NCBI GenBank assembly: GCA_015057005.1
Contig: SVFF01000001.1
Location: 248,001 to 312,000, forward strand
DNA from: Lachnospiraceae bacterium
GTDB taxonomy: Bacteria; Bacillota; Clostridia; Lachnospirales; Lachnospiraceae
Direction: 5' to 3'
Length of the DNA: 64,000 nucleotides
The notes below the pieces were generated by a model. It saw only the letters and a list, made by a program, of their open reading frames with translations. It was not told the origin of the DNA and did not search any database. This document shows positions 37,441-46,781 of this stretch, one piece after another (position 1 is the first letter of the stretch; the number at the start of each line of letters is the position of its first letter). The position numbers and the translations under genes are program-made.

Positions 37441-40400
37441 TTATTTGTCGTGGATCTCGCTGTGCAGCTCCTGCAGGGATTTCAGTTCACCACCCCGGTG
37501 GTTCTTCACATAGTGGATACCTTCTGCGGTAGCCTTTGCAGCCGCAACGGTAGTGATATAAGGCACCTTCGCTTTGATAGCCGCCTTACGCAGGTAGCTG
37601 TCATCATCGAAGCTATCCTTGCCGATAGGAGAGTTCACAATCAGCTGAATATCACCGTTGGTGATCATATCACCCACATGAGGACGTCCCTCGTAAAGTT
37701 TCTTCACCTTGACAGCAGGGATGCCCGCTGCATTGATGATGTCACAGGTACCGCCGGTAGCAACCAGCTTGAAGCCATCCTCGTAAAGGCTCTTTGCCAC
37801 CTCTACCACTGCATCTTTGTCCTTTTTATTTACAGAGATCAGAACAGTACCTTCCAGAGGCAGCTTGGACTGACAAGCCTCCTGTGCCTTGAAGAATGCC
37901 TCACCATAGGAGTGGGACAGACCCAGTACCTCACCGGTAGAACGCATCTCAGGTCCCAATACAGGGTCAACTTCCTGGAACATATTGAAGGGGAATACCG
38001 CTTCCTTAACACCGTAGTTGGGGATTACCTGCTCCTTCAGCGCAGGAACGGGAGAAGGACGGCCGGTAATTTCAGCTGTAATAATCTCGGTAGCCAAAGG
38101 CACCATGCGGATGTTACATACTTTGGAAACCAGGGGCACGGTACGGGATGCTCTGGGGTTAGCCTCCAGAACGAATACCTTGCCGTTCTCGATTGCGTAC
38201 TGCATGTTCATGAGACCTTTAACGTGCATCTCCTCTGCAATCTTTCTGGTGTATTCTTTAATGGTCTTTACATTATCCTCTGTGATGTGCACGGAAGGAA
38301 TGATACAAGCAGAGTCACCGGAGTGGATACCTGCCAGCTCAATGTGCTCCATAACAGCGGGAACAAATGCGTGAGTACCGTCACTGATCGCATCAGCCTC
38401 GCACTCCAGAGCATTGTTCAGGAAACGGTCGATCAGGATAGGTCTGTCGGGAGTAACACCTACTGCAGCCTTCATATACTGGGTCAGGTTCTCGTCGTCA
38501 TAAACAACTTCCATACCACGTCCGCCAAGTACATAAGAAGGACGAACCATTACGGGATAACCGATCTCCCTGGCGATAGCCAGAGCCTCTTCCACATTGA
38601 CAGCCATTCCGGACTCAGGCATGGGAATCTCCAGCTTTTCCATCATAGCGCGGAACAGATCGCGGTCCTCAGCCAGATCGATAACAGAAGGAGAGGTACC
38701 CAGGATCTTCACGCCGTTCTTCTCCAGGTCTGCAGCCAGGTTCAGAGGAGTCTGTCCGCCGAACTGTGCGATAACACCCAGAGGTTTTTCTTTATTGTAA
38801 ATGCTCAGAACATCCTCCAGGGTCAGGGGCTCGAAATAGAGTTTGTCGGAGGTGTCATAGTCAGTGGAAACTGTCTCAGGGTTACAGTTTACGATAATGG
38901 TCTCAAAGCCAAGCTTCTTGAGCGCCATGGACGCATGTACGCAGCAGTAGTCAAACTCGATACCCTGACCGATACGGTTGGGACCACCGCCCAGGATCAT
39001 GATCTTGGGTCTCTCGGTGCTGATAGGATTCTTGTCCTCTGCATTATAGGTAGAATAATAGTAAGCATTGTTCTCGGTACCGCTTACGTGTACACCTTCC
39101 CAAGCTTCCTCTACACCCAATGCGATACGCTGATTTCTGATATCGTCCTCAGGCACTTCCAGCAGAAGGCTTAAGTACTTATCAGCGAAACCGTTCTTCT
39201 TGGCAGAGATCAGCATCTCGTCAGGCAGTTTTCTCCCCTTGTATGCCAGGATTGCTTCCTCTTCCTCTACCAGTTCCTTCATCTGCTCGATGAAGTATGC
39301 CTTAACCTTGGTGATCTCGAAAATCTCTTCTACGGTAGCACCCTTGCGCAGTGCCTCGTACATTACGAAATGACGCTCACTGGAAGGAGTGATCAGTCTC
39401 TTCAGAAGTTCTTCCTTGGTCAAGGTCTCAAAATTCTTGGCATGACCCAGACCGTAACGACCGTTCTCCAGGGAGCGGATTGCCTTCTGGAAAGCCTCTT
39501 TGTAGGTCTTACCGATACTCATTACCTCACCAACGGCGCGCATCTGGGTACCCAGCTTGTCCTCTACACCTTTGAACTTTTCGAATGCCCAGCGGGCGAA
39601 CTTGATTACAACGTAATCTCCATCGGGAACATACTTATCCAGAGTACCGTACTTACCGCAAGGGATGTCCTTGAGGGTCAGTCCTGCTGCCAGCATTGCG
39701 GACACCAGCGCGATGGGGAAACCGGTGGCCTTGGAAGCCAATGCAGATGAGCGGGAGGTACGGGGGTTGATTTCAATAACAATGATTCTGTCAGACACAG
39801 GATCATGAGCAAACTGTACGTTGGTACCGCCGATTACTTCTACGGACTCAACGATCTTGTGAGCCTGCTCCTGCAGTCTTCTCTGGCAATCTTCGGAAAT
39901 AGTCAGCATGGGAGCTGCACAGAAGGAGTCACCGGTATGCACACCTAAGGGGTCGATATTCTCGATCATACATACGGTAATGATATTGTTGTCCGCATCG
40001 CGCACAACTTCCACTTCCAGCTCTTCCCAGCCCAGGATGGATTCTTCTACCAGAACCTGGCCTACCAGGCTGGCCTGAAGACCTCTCTCACAGACTACCT
40101 TCAATTCATCTCTGTTGTATACCAGACCGCCGCCGGCACCACCCATGGTGTATGCAGGGCGAAGTACAACAGGGTAATTTAACTTATCAGCAATAGCAAG
40201 CGCCTCTTCAACAGTGTAAGCAACTTCACTGCGGGCCATCTCGATACCCAGGGCATCCATAGCCTTCTTGAACTCGATACGGTCCTCACCGCGCTCGATG
40301 GCATCCACCTGAACGCCGATTACTTCCACATTGTATTTCTCCAGAACGCCTGCCTGATTTAACTCTGAACACAAATTAAGACCGGACTGTCCGCCCAGGT

Positions 40401-40665
40401 TCGGCAGCAGTGCGTCCGGACGTTCCTTGGCAATAATCTGTTCCAGTCTCTCAACATTTAACGGTTCAATGTAAGTCACATCTGCCGTCTCAGGGTCAGT
40501 CATAATAGTAGCAGGGTTAGAGTTCACGAGCACAATTTCGTAGCCCAGCTTACGAAGAGCTTTACAAGCCTGTGTTCCGGAATAGTCGAACTCACACGCC
40601 TGACCGATAATAATGGGACCTGAACCGATGATAAGAATCTTGTTTATATCTGTACGTTTTGGCAC
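37441..40665 (-). CDS. carB: Carbamoyl-phosphate synthase large subunit
   Basis: A 1074-residue enzyme that makes carbamoyl phosphate for arginine and pyrimidine synthesis. Two homologous ATP-grasp halves are present (for example RPAYTMGGAGGGLVYN and RPSYVLGGRGMEVVYD), each with its N-terminal GSGPIIIGQACEFDYSG or GGGPNRIGQGIEFDYC segment. A C-terminal MGS-like allosteric domain follows (LVATGGTCDIINAAGIP). The first codon is GTG after GAGGG. The small subunit carA is not adjacent and not in the window. Confidence 0.97.
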   Translation of the reverse strand: MPKRTDINKILIIGSGPIIIGQACEFDYSGTQACKALRKLGYEIVLVNSNPATIMTDPETADVTYIEPLNVERLEQIIAKERPDALLPNLGGQSGLNLCSELNQAGVLEKYNVEVIGVQVDAIERGEDRIEFKKAMDALGIEMARSEVAYTVEEALAIADKLNYPVVLRPAYTMGGAGGGLVYNRDELKVVCERGLQASLVGQVLVEESILGWEELEVEVVRDADNNIITVCMIENIDPLGVHTGDSFCAAPMLTISEDCQRRLQEQAHKIVESVEVIGGTNVQFAHDPVSDRIIVIEINPRTSRSSALASKATGFPIALVSAMLAAGLTLKDIPCGKYGTLDKYVPDGDYVVIKFARWAFEKFKGVEDKLGTQMRAVGEVMSIGKTYKEAFQKAIRSLENGRYGLGHAKNFETLTKEELLKRLITPSSERHFVMYEALRKGATVEEIFEITKVKAYFIEQMKELVEEEEAILAYKGRKLPDEMLISAKKNGFADKYLSLLLEVPEDDIRNQRIALGVEEAWEGVHVSGTENNAYYYSTYNAEDKNPISTERPKIMILGGGPNRIGQGIEFDYCCVHASMALKKLGFETIIVNCNPETVSTDYDTSDKLYFEPLTLEDVLSIYNKEKPLGVIAQFGGQTPLNLAADLEKNGVKILGTSPSVIDLAEDRDLFRAMMEKLEIPMPESGMAVNVEEALAIAREIGYPVMVRPSYVLGGRGMEVVYDDENLTQYMKAAVGVTPDRPILIDRFLNNALECEADAISDGTHAFVPAVMEHIELAGIHSGDSACIIPSVHITEDNVKTIKEYTRKIAEEMHVKGLMNMQYAIENGKVFVLEANPRASRTVPLVSKVCNIRMVPLATEIITAEITGRPSPVPALKEQVIPNYGVKEAVFPFNMFQEVDPVLGPEMRSTGEVLGLSHSYGEAFFKAQEACQSKLPLEGTVLISVNKKDKDAVVEVAKSLYEDGFKLVATGGTCDIINAAGIPAVKVKKLYEGRPHVGDMITNGDIQLIVNSPIGKDSFDDDSYLRKAAIKAKVPYITTVAAAKATAEGIHYVKNHRGGELKSLQELHSEIHDK

Positions 40666-40884
40666 AATTTTCCCTCGCTTCCTTAATATATTTTCTATAA
40701 ATCCTATATATCCATTCTCTGCAATATTTTATCACCATACAGTCTTTTATGTCAACACAAAACAGCAGAATGTTTCCCTTCCCCAACCACTCGGAAAATA
40801 ATAATTTTTTTTAGTTTTTTGTAGTTTTTTTATATATTAGTGTTATAATTTCAATAGATACTACCAAAAATACGGAGGTTTTTT

Positions 40885-42156
40885 ATGAAAACCGAAAAAA
40901 CTCCCAGTCTTTACAGTCTGGTGGACGAAACAAAAATCAACGAAATGCTCACTGCGTTTGCATCCTGCGTAGGGCTCCCGGTACAATTGATCGACGAACA
41001 CGGCAATATCCTGCTCTCCTTCGGTGAGACCGCCAAATTTTGTTCCATATTTAAAGAAAATGTCCCCCGTGAAAAAAGAGAGAGCTGCAGCCAGCTGCAC
41101 GCAAACGCCAGCAAAAAAGCCATCACCATAGGTGAGACTTATATCTTTTCCTGCCACGCCAATTTGAATCACATGATCTTCCCCTTACTGGGCCGGAATC
41201 AATTCTTCGGCTCCGTGCTGGTGGGGCCTTTTCTTATGGATGCCCCTGATGCCCTGCTGATTTCAGATATCAGCAAACGCTACCAGGTAAGCACAGAGAC
41301 TTTGCTGGAGCTTTACGAAGAAGCCGAACGCGTCCGGGTGATAGAGCCTTCCATGGTGACCCAGATCAGCCGCCTGATCTTCTATCTGTTCTCCAACCTG
41401 ATACCGGACAGCAACCAGCAGCTGATCATCAACAAGAACAAACTCTACCAGCAGGCCCAGATCAGCGACTCCATCCAGCGCTACAAGACCAGCGAGACCA
41501 CGATCCGAAGCAGTTACCCCTATGATAAGGAAAAAGAACTGATTGCAAAGGTAAAGACCGGAAATGTCAGGGAAGCCAAGGGTGTGCTCAACGATCTTTT
41601 GGGATATGTTCTGTTCTCCGAGGGCAACAGTCTGGATTTTGTCAAATCCAGAGCCATTGAGCTGTGTTCCCTGCTCTCCCGTACTGCCATCGAAGGCGGT
41701 GCCGCCACTGATGCCATCCTGCGTATCAACAACCAATTCCTGAAATCCCTGCAGGAGATCACCACTTTGGACACCCTCTGCTACAAGCTGCAGGAGACCG
41801 TGGAGGTATTTACGGACAGCATGTTCAACACCCTGCCGCTCAAGAACAGTGACGTGATGCGCAGAGCCATCCACTATATTTCGGAAAACTACGCTTCTCC
41901 CATCACCTTGCAGGATGTAGCAAACCAAATACATATGAATCCGGCTTATTTTTCCACTATTTTCAAACAATCCATGGGGTCTTCTTTCAAGGATTATCTG
42001 AACATGGTGCGTGTGGAGGAGAGCAAGCGGCTGTTGGCTAATACGGACTACTCCATTATCAACATCGCCATCGCCACCGGCTTCGACGATCAGAGTTATT
42101 TTTCCAAAGTATTCAAAAAATATACAGGCCTGACGCCGAAGCAGTACAGAAGCTGA
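40885..42156 (+). CDS. PocR-domain AraC-family regulator
   Basis: A 423-residue transcription factor. A PocR sensory domain occupies about residues 10-170 and has the conserved cysteines (KFCSIF, ESCSQLHANA, FSCHANLNH) and the GPFLM segment. A C-terminal AraC double helix-turn-helix lies at residues 325-423 (ITLQDVANQIHMNPAYFSTI; IAIATGFDDQSYFSKVFKKY). In Salmonella PocR activates propanediol use; here the ligand is unknown. GGAGG precedes the ATG. It is divergent from carB and lies 250 bp before the short-chain dehydrogenase. Confidence 0.85.
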   Translation: MKTEKTPSLYSLVDETKINEMLTAFASCVGLPVQLIDEHGNILLSFGETAKFCSIFKENVPREKRESCSQLHANASKKAITIGETYIFSCHANLNHMIFPLLGRNQFFGSVLVGPFLMDAPDALLISDISKRYQVSTETLLELYEEAERVRVIEPSMVTQISRLIFYLFSNLIPDSNQQLIINKNKLYQQAQISDSIQRYKTSETTIRSSYPYDKEKELIAKVKTGNVREAKGVLNDLLGYVLFSEGNSLDFVKSRAIELCSLLSRTAIEGGAATDAILRINNQFLKSLQEITTLDTLCYKLQETVEVFTDSMFNTLPLKNSDVMRRAIHYISENYASPITLQDVANQIHMNPAYFSTIFKQSMGSSFKDYLNMVRVEESKRLLANTDYSIINIAIATGFDDQSYFSKVFKKYTGLTPKQYRS

Positions 42157-42291
42157 CGAATACCGCAAATTTCTGAAGGGATTCACAAAGTTAAGAGTTT
42201 CCTACATGCATTTCCCCCAAAACGCAAAAAGAAAATAATTTGCGAACCAAGAATCTGTATATCGATAATTTATGCATCAATCGCAAAATGA

Positions 42292-42320
42292 TTGACTATT
42301 ATTCTTTAAAATTTTATAAT
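42292..42320 (+). promoter_or_regulatory. Promoter of the short-chain dehydrogenase
   Basis: TTGACT-17 bp-TATAAT, 88 bp before the ATG. Confidence 0.8.
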
Positions 42321-42408
42321 ATAAACAAGCTATTAATAAGGATAGTTACATTTTTTACACAGTACATTGAGCATATTATATGCTGTTCAAAGAGAGGAGA
42401 TTTTTATT

Positions 42409-43173
42409 ATGGGACGTTTAGACGGAAAAGTTGCAATCATCACAGGAGGTAATTCCGGCGTAGGTGCTGCTACTGCAGAATTATTCGCAAAAGAAGGCGC
42501 AAAGGTAGTTATCAGTGCACGTCGTCTGCCTCAGTTGGAAGAAGTAGCTGAAAAGATCAGATCAAACGGCGGCGAGGTATTGGCTGTGCCCACCGATGTA
42601 TCCAAAGTAGCAGATGTAGAAAATCTGGTAGCTCAGACCGTAGCAACCTTCGGCAAGCTGGATATTCTGGTAAACAACGCAGGCGTATTGGAAGAAGGCT
42701 TAAAGCCCATCGAGTGCTTCACCGAAGAAGACCTGGAGAAGGTATTCAGCATCAACACCAAGGGCTGCATGTACTGCACCAGAGCAGCAGTTAAGGAAAT
42801 GATGAAGAACAATTCCGGTTCCATCATCAACCTGGACTCCGTTGCCGGCGCATTCGGTACCGGCGGTGCTTCCTACGTTACCAGTAAGGCAGCTGTGATC
42901 GGTCTGACCAAGCACACCGCACTGCGCTTCACCGGCACCGGCATCAGATGTAACTCTGTAAATCCCAGCACCATCGTTACCCCTATGACCATGAACACCA
43001 ATCCTGCTTCCCTGGATCCCAACATGATGGGCCAGATGAACAAGCACATGAACCTGAAGGTTCAGCCCTGCATGCCCATCGATGTAGCTAACATCCTGCT
43101 GTTCCTGGCAAGCGATGAGTCCCGCGCCATCACCGGACAGGTAATCGTATCCGACTTTGGTGCTACACTGTAA
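42409..43173 (+). CDS. Short-chain dehydrogenase/reductase
   Basis: A 254-residue classical SDR. The cofactor loop is TGGNSGVGAATAELFAKEG, the structural NNAGV follows, and the catalytic Ser-Tyr-Lys set lies in INLDSVAGAFGTGGASYVTS then K. An R-x-x sequence after the second strand (SARRLPQLEE) suggests NADP(H). The substrate (3-oxoacyl-ACP, a sugar alcohol or a steroid) cannot be told from sequence. The start is the ATG after AGAGGAG (MGRLDGKVA), 14 codons into the track ORF. The codon use is highly biased (many GCA, GTA and strongly preferred codons), which suggests high expression. Confidence 0.85.
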   Translation: MGRLDGKVAIITGGNSGVGAATAELFAKEGAKVVISARRLPQLEEVAEKIRSNGGEVLAVPTDVSKVADVENLVAQTVATFGKLDILVNNAGVLEEGLKPIECFTEEDLEKVFSINTKGCMYCTRAAVKEMMKNNSGSIINLDSVAGAFGTGGASYVTSKAAVIGLTKHTALRFTGTGIRCNSVNPSTIVTPMTMNTNPASLDPNMMGQMNKHMNLKVQPCMPIDVANILLFLASDESRAITGQVIVSDFGATL

Positions 43174-43189
43174 GAAATAAAAATAATGA

Positions 43190-43233
43190 GCCCCACCATG
43201 GGGCAAAAATGATGGGGGCGCTTTCGCGCCCCC
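43190..43233 (+). terminator. Double hairpin terminator after the SDR
   Basis: GCCCC-ACCAT-GGGGC followed by AAAAATG, then GGGGGCGC-TTTC-GCGCCCCC followed by GTTGTTAC. The second is an 8-bp GC stem. Transcription of both convergent genes could end here. Confidence 0.75.
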
Positions 43234-43244
43234 GTTGTTACTAT

Positions 43245-44405
43245 CTAGTTTTGTGTTCTTTCCACCCATGCCTGCCAGCGCGGGTCTTTTTCAATTTCTT
43301 TTTTTATTTCACTATAATCCGGATTTCCCCATATAGGCCAAGCAGCAGGTAATAATTTAGCAGCGCCCGGATTCTTTTCTGTATCAAATTTTACAAAAGA
43401 TACAAGCGGCGCAGTCAGAAAATGCTCTTTGCCATCACACACAGCATCAAGTGCTCTGGCATGCTCCAACGCTGCATCTAACGAAACGAAAGCCTCGTCA
43501 TGATAGCCTCTCTCCCACTGCAACCTTGATAAATAGAGATTCAGTTTAATCAGATCATTGTGATATTGTCCCATGTTTCCGTCATCACAGATTAAATAAA
43601 ATATGGCAATGGCACCCTTTACTTTCTCAATTGGCAAGTCGCTGTCATAGTGTTTTCGGTTGGCAATCAATCCATACACAAGCTTATCTGCAAATTCTCT
43701 TGCCGCTTTCAGCAAAAAATTGCCAATGTACATTGCTTCCTGTTTGCCATCAGTCGCCCCAGCAAGCAAATATTCTCTGCACTCTTTAATGGACGGCATT
43801 CGCATTGCACAAGAGATTGCTTTTTCGGATTCGCCACGCACTCTGTAAAGAGATACCAGAAGCGATGTGGCCTTCGAAACGACCATCTGATCCATTGCAT
43901 TGCCCAAAAGATTTTCACAGACTTTCACAGCCTCAGACCAATACACATTCTTCTTTTGTGTGTCATAGCTATATTGAATAAAACCTTCTACATCATAATA
44001 AATCCATTCATCATGCCTGCGCCATCCAGCCTCATGCAAAGTCTCAGCAAGTGATATCAAAAGCCTTTCGTTCCTCGGGAACTCTGCAAGGCCTTCGCGC
44101 AAAATCATCAGTCCTTCATCAATCCATTCCCCATCTCCACGATTTGGAATATCCAATGAATTTATTTTATCAATTATGGCGTCAATTTTCGCATCTCTAT
44201 TATTCTGATACCCAAACAGTTCATCAATGGTGATACCGAAATAATTGGCGATTGCCGGTATCATTTCCATATCAGGATAACTTCCGCCAGCCTCCCACCT
44301 GGAAACAGCCTGTGATGTCACGCCTAATGTATCCGCCAACGCTTCCTGTGTCCTGTCGTCACGGCGACGGAGTTCTCGTATTTTTACACCCAAATTCAAT
44401 TGCAT
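43245..44405 (-). CDS. XRE-family HTH regulator with TPR-like region
   Basis: A 386-residue regulator. The XRE domain is at residues 5-62 (DDRTQEALADTLGVTSQAVS, RWEAGGSYPDMEMIP), then about 300 residues of helical repeats resembling TPRs. It has the same plan as the truncated gene at the start of the window, but the repeats differ. The start is the ATG after GGAGGTGTGATT; the track start two codons earlier is a GTG. The targets are unknown; the divergent neighbours do not show. Confidence 0.8.
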   Translation of the reverse strand: MQLNLGVKIRELRRRDDRTQEALADTLGVTSQAVSRWEAGGSYPDMEMIPAIANYFGITIDELFGYQNNRDAKIDAIIDKINSLDIPNRGDGEWIDEGLMILREGLAEFPRNERLLISLAETLHEAGWRRHDEWIYYDVEGFIQYSYDTQKKNVYWSEAVKVCENLLGNAMDQMVVSKATSLLVSLYRVRGESEKAISCAMRMPSIKECREYLLAGATDGKQEAMYIGNFLLKAAREFADKLVYGLIANRKHYDSDLPIEKVKGAIAIFYLICDDGNMGQYHNDLIKLNLYLSRLQWERGYHDEAFVSLDAALEHARALDAVCDGKEHFLTAPLVSFVKFDTEKNPGAAKLLPAAWPIWGNPDYSEIKKEIEKDPRWQAWVERTQN

Positions 44406-44535
44406 AATCACACCTCCATATTATTTTCACCGGTGTAATTATATTATAGCAAAAATTCAGGAGAAAAAAATTATCAATTGGTTGTTTCAAAATCAACCAT
44501 TAGTTGTATGGTGCGTGCTGGAAACAGACATAGAA

Positions 44536-44551
44536 AAAGGCTTCAGCCTTT
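44536..44551 (-). terminator. Terminator of the PP2C operon
   Basis: AAAGGC-TGAA-GCCTTT on the minus strand, followed by TTCTATG, 38 bp past the stop. A further 10-bp inverted repeat (CATTAGTTGT at 44498-44507 / ACAACTAATG at 44585-44594) encloses it. Confidence 0.65.
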
Positions 44552-44588
44552 CGAGATGAGCCCTCTTAATAAACCTACCATTACACAA

Positions 44589-45329
44589 CTAATGCTGGTA
44601 CAAGACAATTGTAATATCGTCATGTATATTTTTTTGATGTGCTTTAATAGCCTTATCTCTTGCCTCAGCAATGATTGCGTTCACACTTTTGGTCAAATCA
44701 TTCGACTCTATCAACTGAAGCAATTCCTCCGTATTTAAGTAATCACTTACGCCATCACAACAAACTGCAATCATATCTCCATCCAGCAGACTGTATTCTT
44801 CTACAGAATACTCAAGAACCACCATAGGAATAAATGTTTCAAACATTGACCACATATGTTCCGGCAATCTGTGAACATACTCGTCCAACTGTTCTTCCTT
44901 AAACACTCCCCTTTGCACCAGATTGTCATATATTTTCTTGGGCTTCGCAATTCTTTCCGCTTTGTTTCCCCTAATGAGAAAAGCGGGCGAATCACCAATT
45001 GCCGCAATAGTTGCTGTGTTATTCTCAATGATACAAATAATCAGAGTACCAAATATATATTTATTTTTTTGTTGGGACATGGTAATTAATTCGTTGTTAA
45101 TTTTCCAAACAATCTCTCTAATATACACCTCAGGAGATAATCCCGACTCACAAAAAGACATAGATTCTACCGTTTCAACGCAAAGCGTTGACATTGCAAC
45201 CTTACCATCTGCGCCTGCCCCTGATGCCCCATCTGCCAGCATGATTGTAGAGCGATCCGATGATATATAGAATCTGTCTCCATTAATACCACTTGTACCA
45301 ACCAGGCTGTTTCCGTAACATTTGGCCAT
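44589..45329 (-). CDS. PP2C-family protein phosphatase
   Basis: A 246-residue metal-dependent serine/threonine phosphatase. The PP2C motifs are visible in order: NGDRFYI, MLADGASGAGADG (metal aspartate and glycine), IGDSPAFLIRG, CCDGVSDYL and HDDITIVL near the end. It acts in the cytoplasm, since there is no membrane segment. No cognate kinase lies in the window. It is the last gene of a three-gene operon (16 bp after the unknown gene), so it may control the modification state of a partner encoded there. Confidence 0.8.
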   Translation of the reverse strand: MAKCYGNSLVGTSGINGDRFYISSDRSTIMLADGASGAGADGKVAMSTLCVETVESMSFCESGLSPEVYIREIVWKINNELITMSQQKNKYIFGTLIICIIENNTATIAAIGDSPAFLIRGNKAERIAKPKKIYDNLVQRGVFKEEQLDEYVHRLPEHMWSMFETFIPMVVLEYSVEEYSLLDGDMIAVCCDGVSDYLNTEELLQLIESNDLTKSVNAIIAEARDKAIKAHQKNIHDDITIVLYQH

Positions 45330-45345
45330 ACTGATTCCTCGCTTC

Positions 45346-45930
45346 CTAATTATTTAACAAGCATTCTTGTATGATATTCCCAAACTTTCCTTCCAGAAAA
45401 ACCTTATACTCCGGAATATCCTGTGCCATTTTATATTGCTCTTTGATACAACACTCTATCCACGCTAACATCTCCTTGCTGTTTTCGCTATACTTCTTGA
45501 TCTTGATCAGCCCTTTCTCCTCAGCCGCTTTCAAAGCTTCATATGCATCGGGCACATATTCACAAGCTTCTACCGGCACCGGCGTTGTACTTGTTACTGC
45601 AAAAGGAATGTCCTTCATACTTTCTGCAGTTGGCACGTCCTTTGTTGCATAAACATAGCCCGAAACGCCTGCATAGGTATCGAAAACTGCATCCGGCCAA
45701 TATTCCTGCAATTCCAAGATGCCATCTTTAGTGAAACCATAACTGCACCATTTATGATATTTCCCGGAATGTTTAAATCCAATTTCCTTACAATATTTTT
45801 CCACAGCGTTGCTGAGGTAAACTAAAGCATTTTCTCTTTTCGCTGTCATATATACCAATGCTTTGTCATGCATAGAAACACCGGGAATCAGTTCTTCAAT
45901 ACCTGCTACATTAGATGCGTGATAGTACAT
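45346..45930 (-). CDS. Conserved-looking protein of unknown function
   Basis: A 194-residue protein I do not recognise. It opens MYYHASNVAGIEELIPGVSM and later has GVSGYVYATKDVPTAESM. The Y-Y-H-A-S opening and the VYAT segment recall the start and second motif of some ADP-ribosyltransferase folds (H-x-T/S..., Y-x-A/T), but no catalytic glutamate is obvious. It has no signal peptide or membrane segment. It sits between a nucleotidyltransferase (21 bp) and a PP2C phosphatase (16 bp), which suggests a small signalling or modification module. Confidence 0.6.
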   Translation of the reverse strand: MYYHASNVAGIEELIPGVSMHDKALVYMTAKRENALVYLSNAVEKYCKEIGFKHSGKYHKWCSYGFTKDGILELQEYWPDAVFDTYAGVSGYVYATKDVPTAESMKDIPFAVTSTTPVPVEACEYVPDAYEALKAAEEKGLIKIKKYSENSKEMLAWIECCIKEQYKMAQDIPEYKVFLEGKFGNIIQECLLNN

Positions 45931-45951
45931 TAGGCAGCCCCCTCACTACTA

Positions 45952-46530
45952 TTATAAATATCCTTCAAACAAAGCCAGATATTCTTCATGCCTGCTTTCT
46001 GCGTTTTCCTGTAGCCACCCATAGACCTCTTGCATCATCCATTCCTCATCATATGCTTCAAGGTTCCTTCCAAAAATACGGCTGTACATTTTGTAAATGT
46101 CATCATAACAATCCATTCCCCGCAGGAGATGTTTCAGATTAGCTACAAATAGTTTTAATGTATGATCATATTTATTATTCAATGATGCCAGATCCTGCTT
46201 CGACACTGAATCACAGTGGGGGATTGCAACACAAGACACATCCACTATCATAAACGGATTGGTTTTATTGATTGCAATAGATATAATGTATTTGTCCGGC
46301 GCAAGGCTGGGCGTATAATCATGAAAAATGACATCATATTTTTCCTCAAAGAGCTTGGGCAGCTTTGTCAGGAACACTCCATTATCAATACCTGAAACAT
46401 CGATCACCAAATCAAGGTCAGAAAATTCATCGTTATTTCCATTACTCAAACTGCCAACTATTTTACACGATTTCACTTCCGGTAAATCATTTAAGAACTC
46501 AAAAATATCTTTCGCAAATTCTATCATCAT
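45952..46530 (-). CDS. Nucleotidyltransferase-domain protein
   Basis: A 192-residue protein with a pol-beta-like nucleotidyltransferase motif near residues 25-45: GSLSNGNNDEFSDLDLVID, with the G-S and D-x-D of aminoglycoside- and MNT-type enzymes. A second acidic residue that would complete the metal site may be the D in VDVSCVAI. The C-terminal half is helical (KLFVANLKHLLRGMDCYDDI). The start is chosen at the ATG right after GAGGAG; the adjacent ATG is equally possible. The substrate is unknown. First gene of the operon with the unknown protein and PP2C, behind the 64-bp repeat. Confidence 0.65.
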   Translation of the reverse strand: MMIEFAKDIFEFLNDLPEVKSCKIVGSLSNGNNDEFSDLDLVIDVSGIDNGVFLTKLPKLFEEKYDVIFHDYTPSLAPDKYIISIAINKTNPFMIVDVSCVAIPHCDSVSKQDLASLNNKYDHTLKLFVANLKHLLRGMDCYDDIYKMYSRIFGRNLEAYDEEWMMQEVYGWLQENAESRHEEYLALFEGYL

Positions 46531-46546
46531 GTATCTCCTCAACATT

Positions 46547-46720
46547 CTTTTCCGGAGCAGACATTTCTTGCCATTCCCACACTTTCAGCCGCCCCAAACT
46601 CGCTCTTTACGTCCATTTGAGCAGACGATTTCTCCTTTTTTAGCACTTTCGGCCGACCGCAACTCACTATTCTTGCCTTTTTGAGCGGACGTTTTCTTCC
46701 TTTTCTACACTTTCGGCCGC
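46547..46720. repeat. Three tandem copies of a degenerate 64-bp repeat
   Basis: The element GAGCRGAC recurs at 46555, 46619 and 46683 and CACTTTC at 46580, 46644 and 46708, exactly 64 bp apart each time. GGCCG follows the second element in copies 2 and 3 (AGCCG in copy 1). 64 is not a multiple of three, and the frames show no conserved protein, so it is non-coding. The array ends at the ribosome binding site of the nucleotidyltransferase gene and starts near the stop of the carrier gene. The region 46721-46781 has no clear feature. Confidence 0.8.
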
Positions 46721-46781
46721 GCCTAACAGACAAATGGGCACTTACAACAAACGAACAGGCGCTCATAACCAGCAATATTGA

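Noticed and set aside
40801-40857. Promoter for the PocR regulator
   Set aside because: A TATAAT at 40844 is good, but no acceptable -35 box lies 16-18 bp upstream, so it was not listed.
46539-46775. 78-residue minus-strand ORF over the 64-bp repeat
   Set aside because: The repeat period of 64 is not a multiple of three, so each copy is read in a different frame; the basic translation is a by-product.
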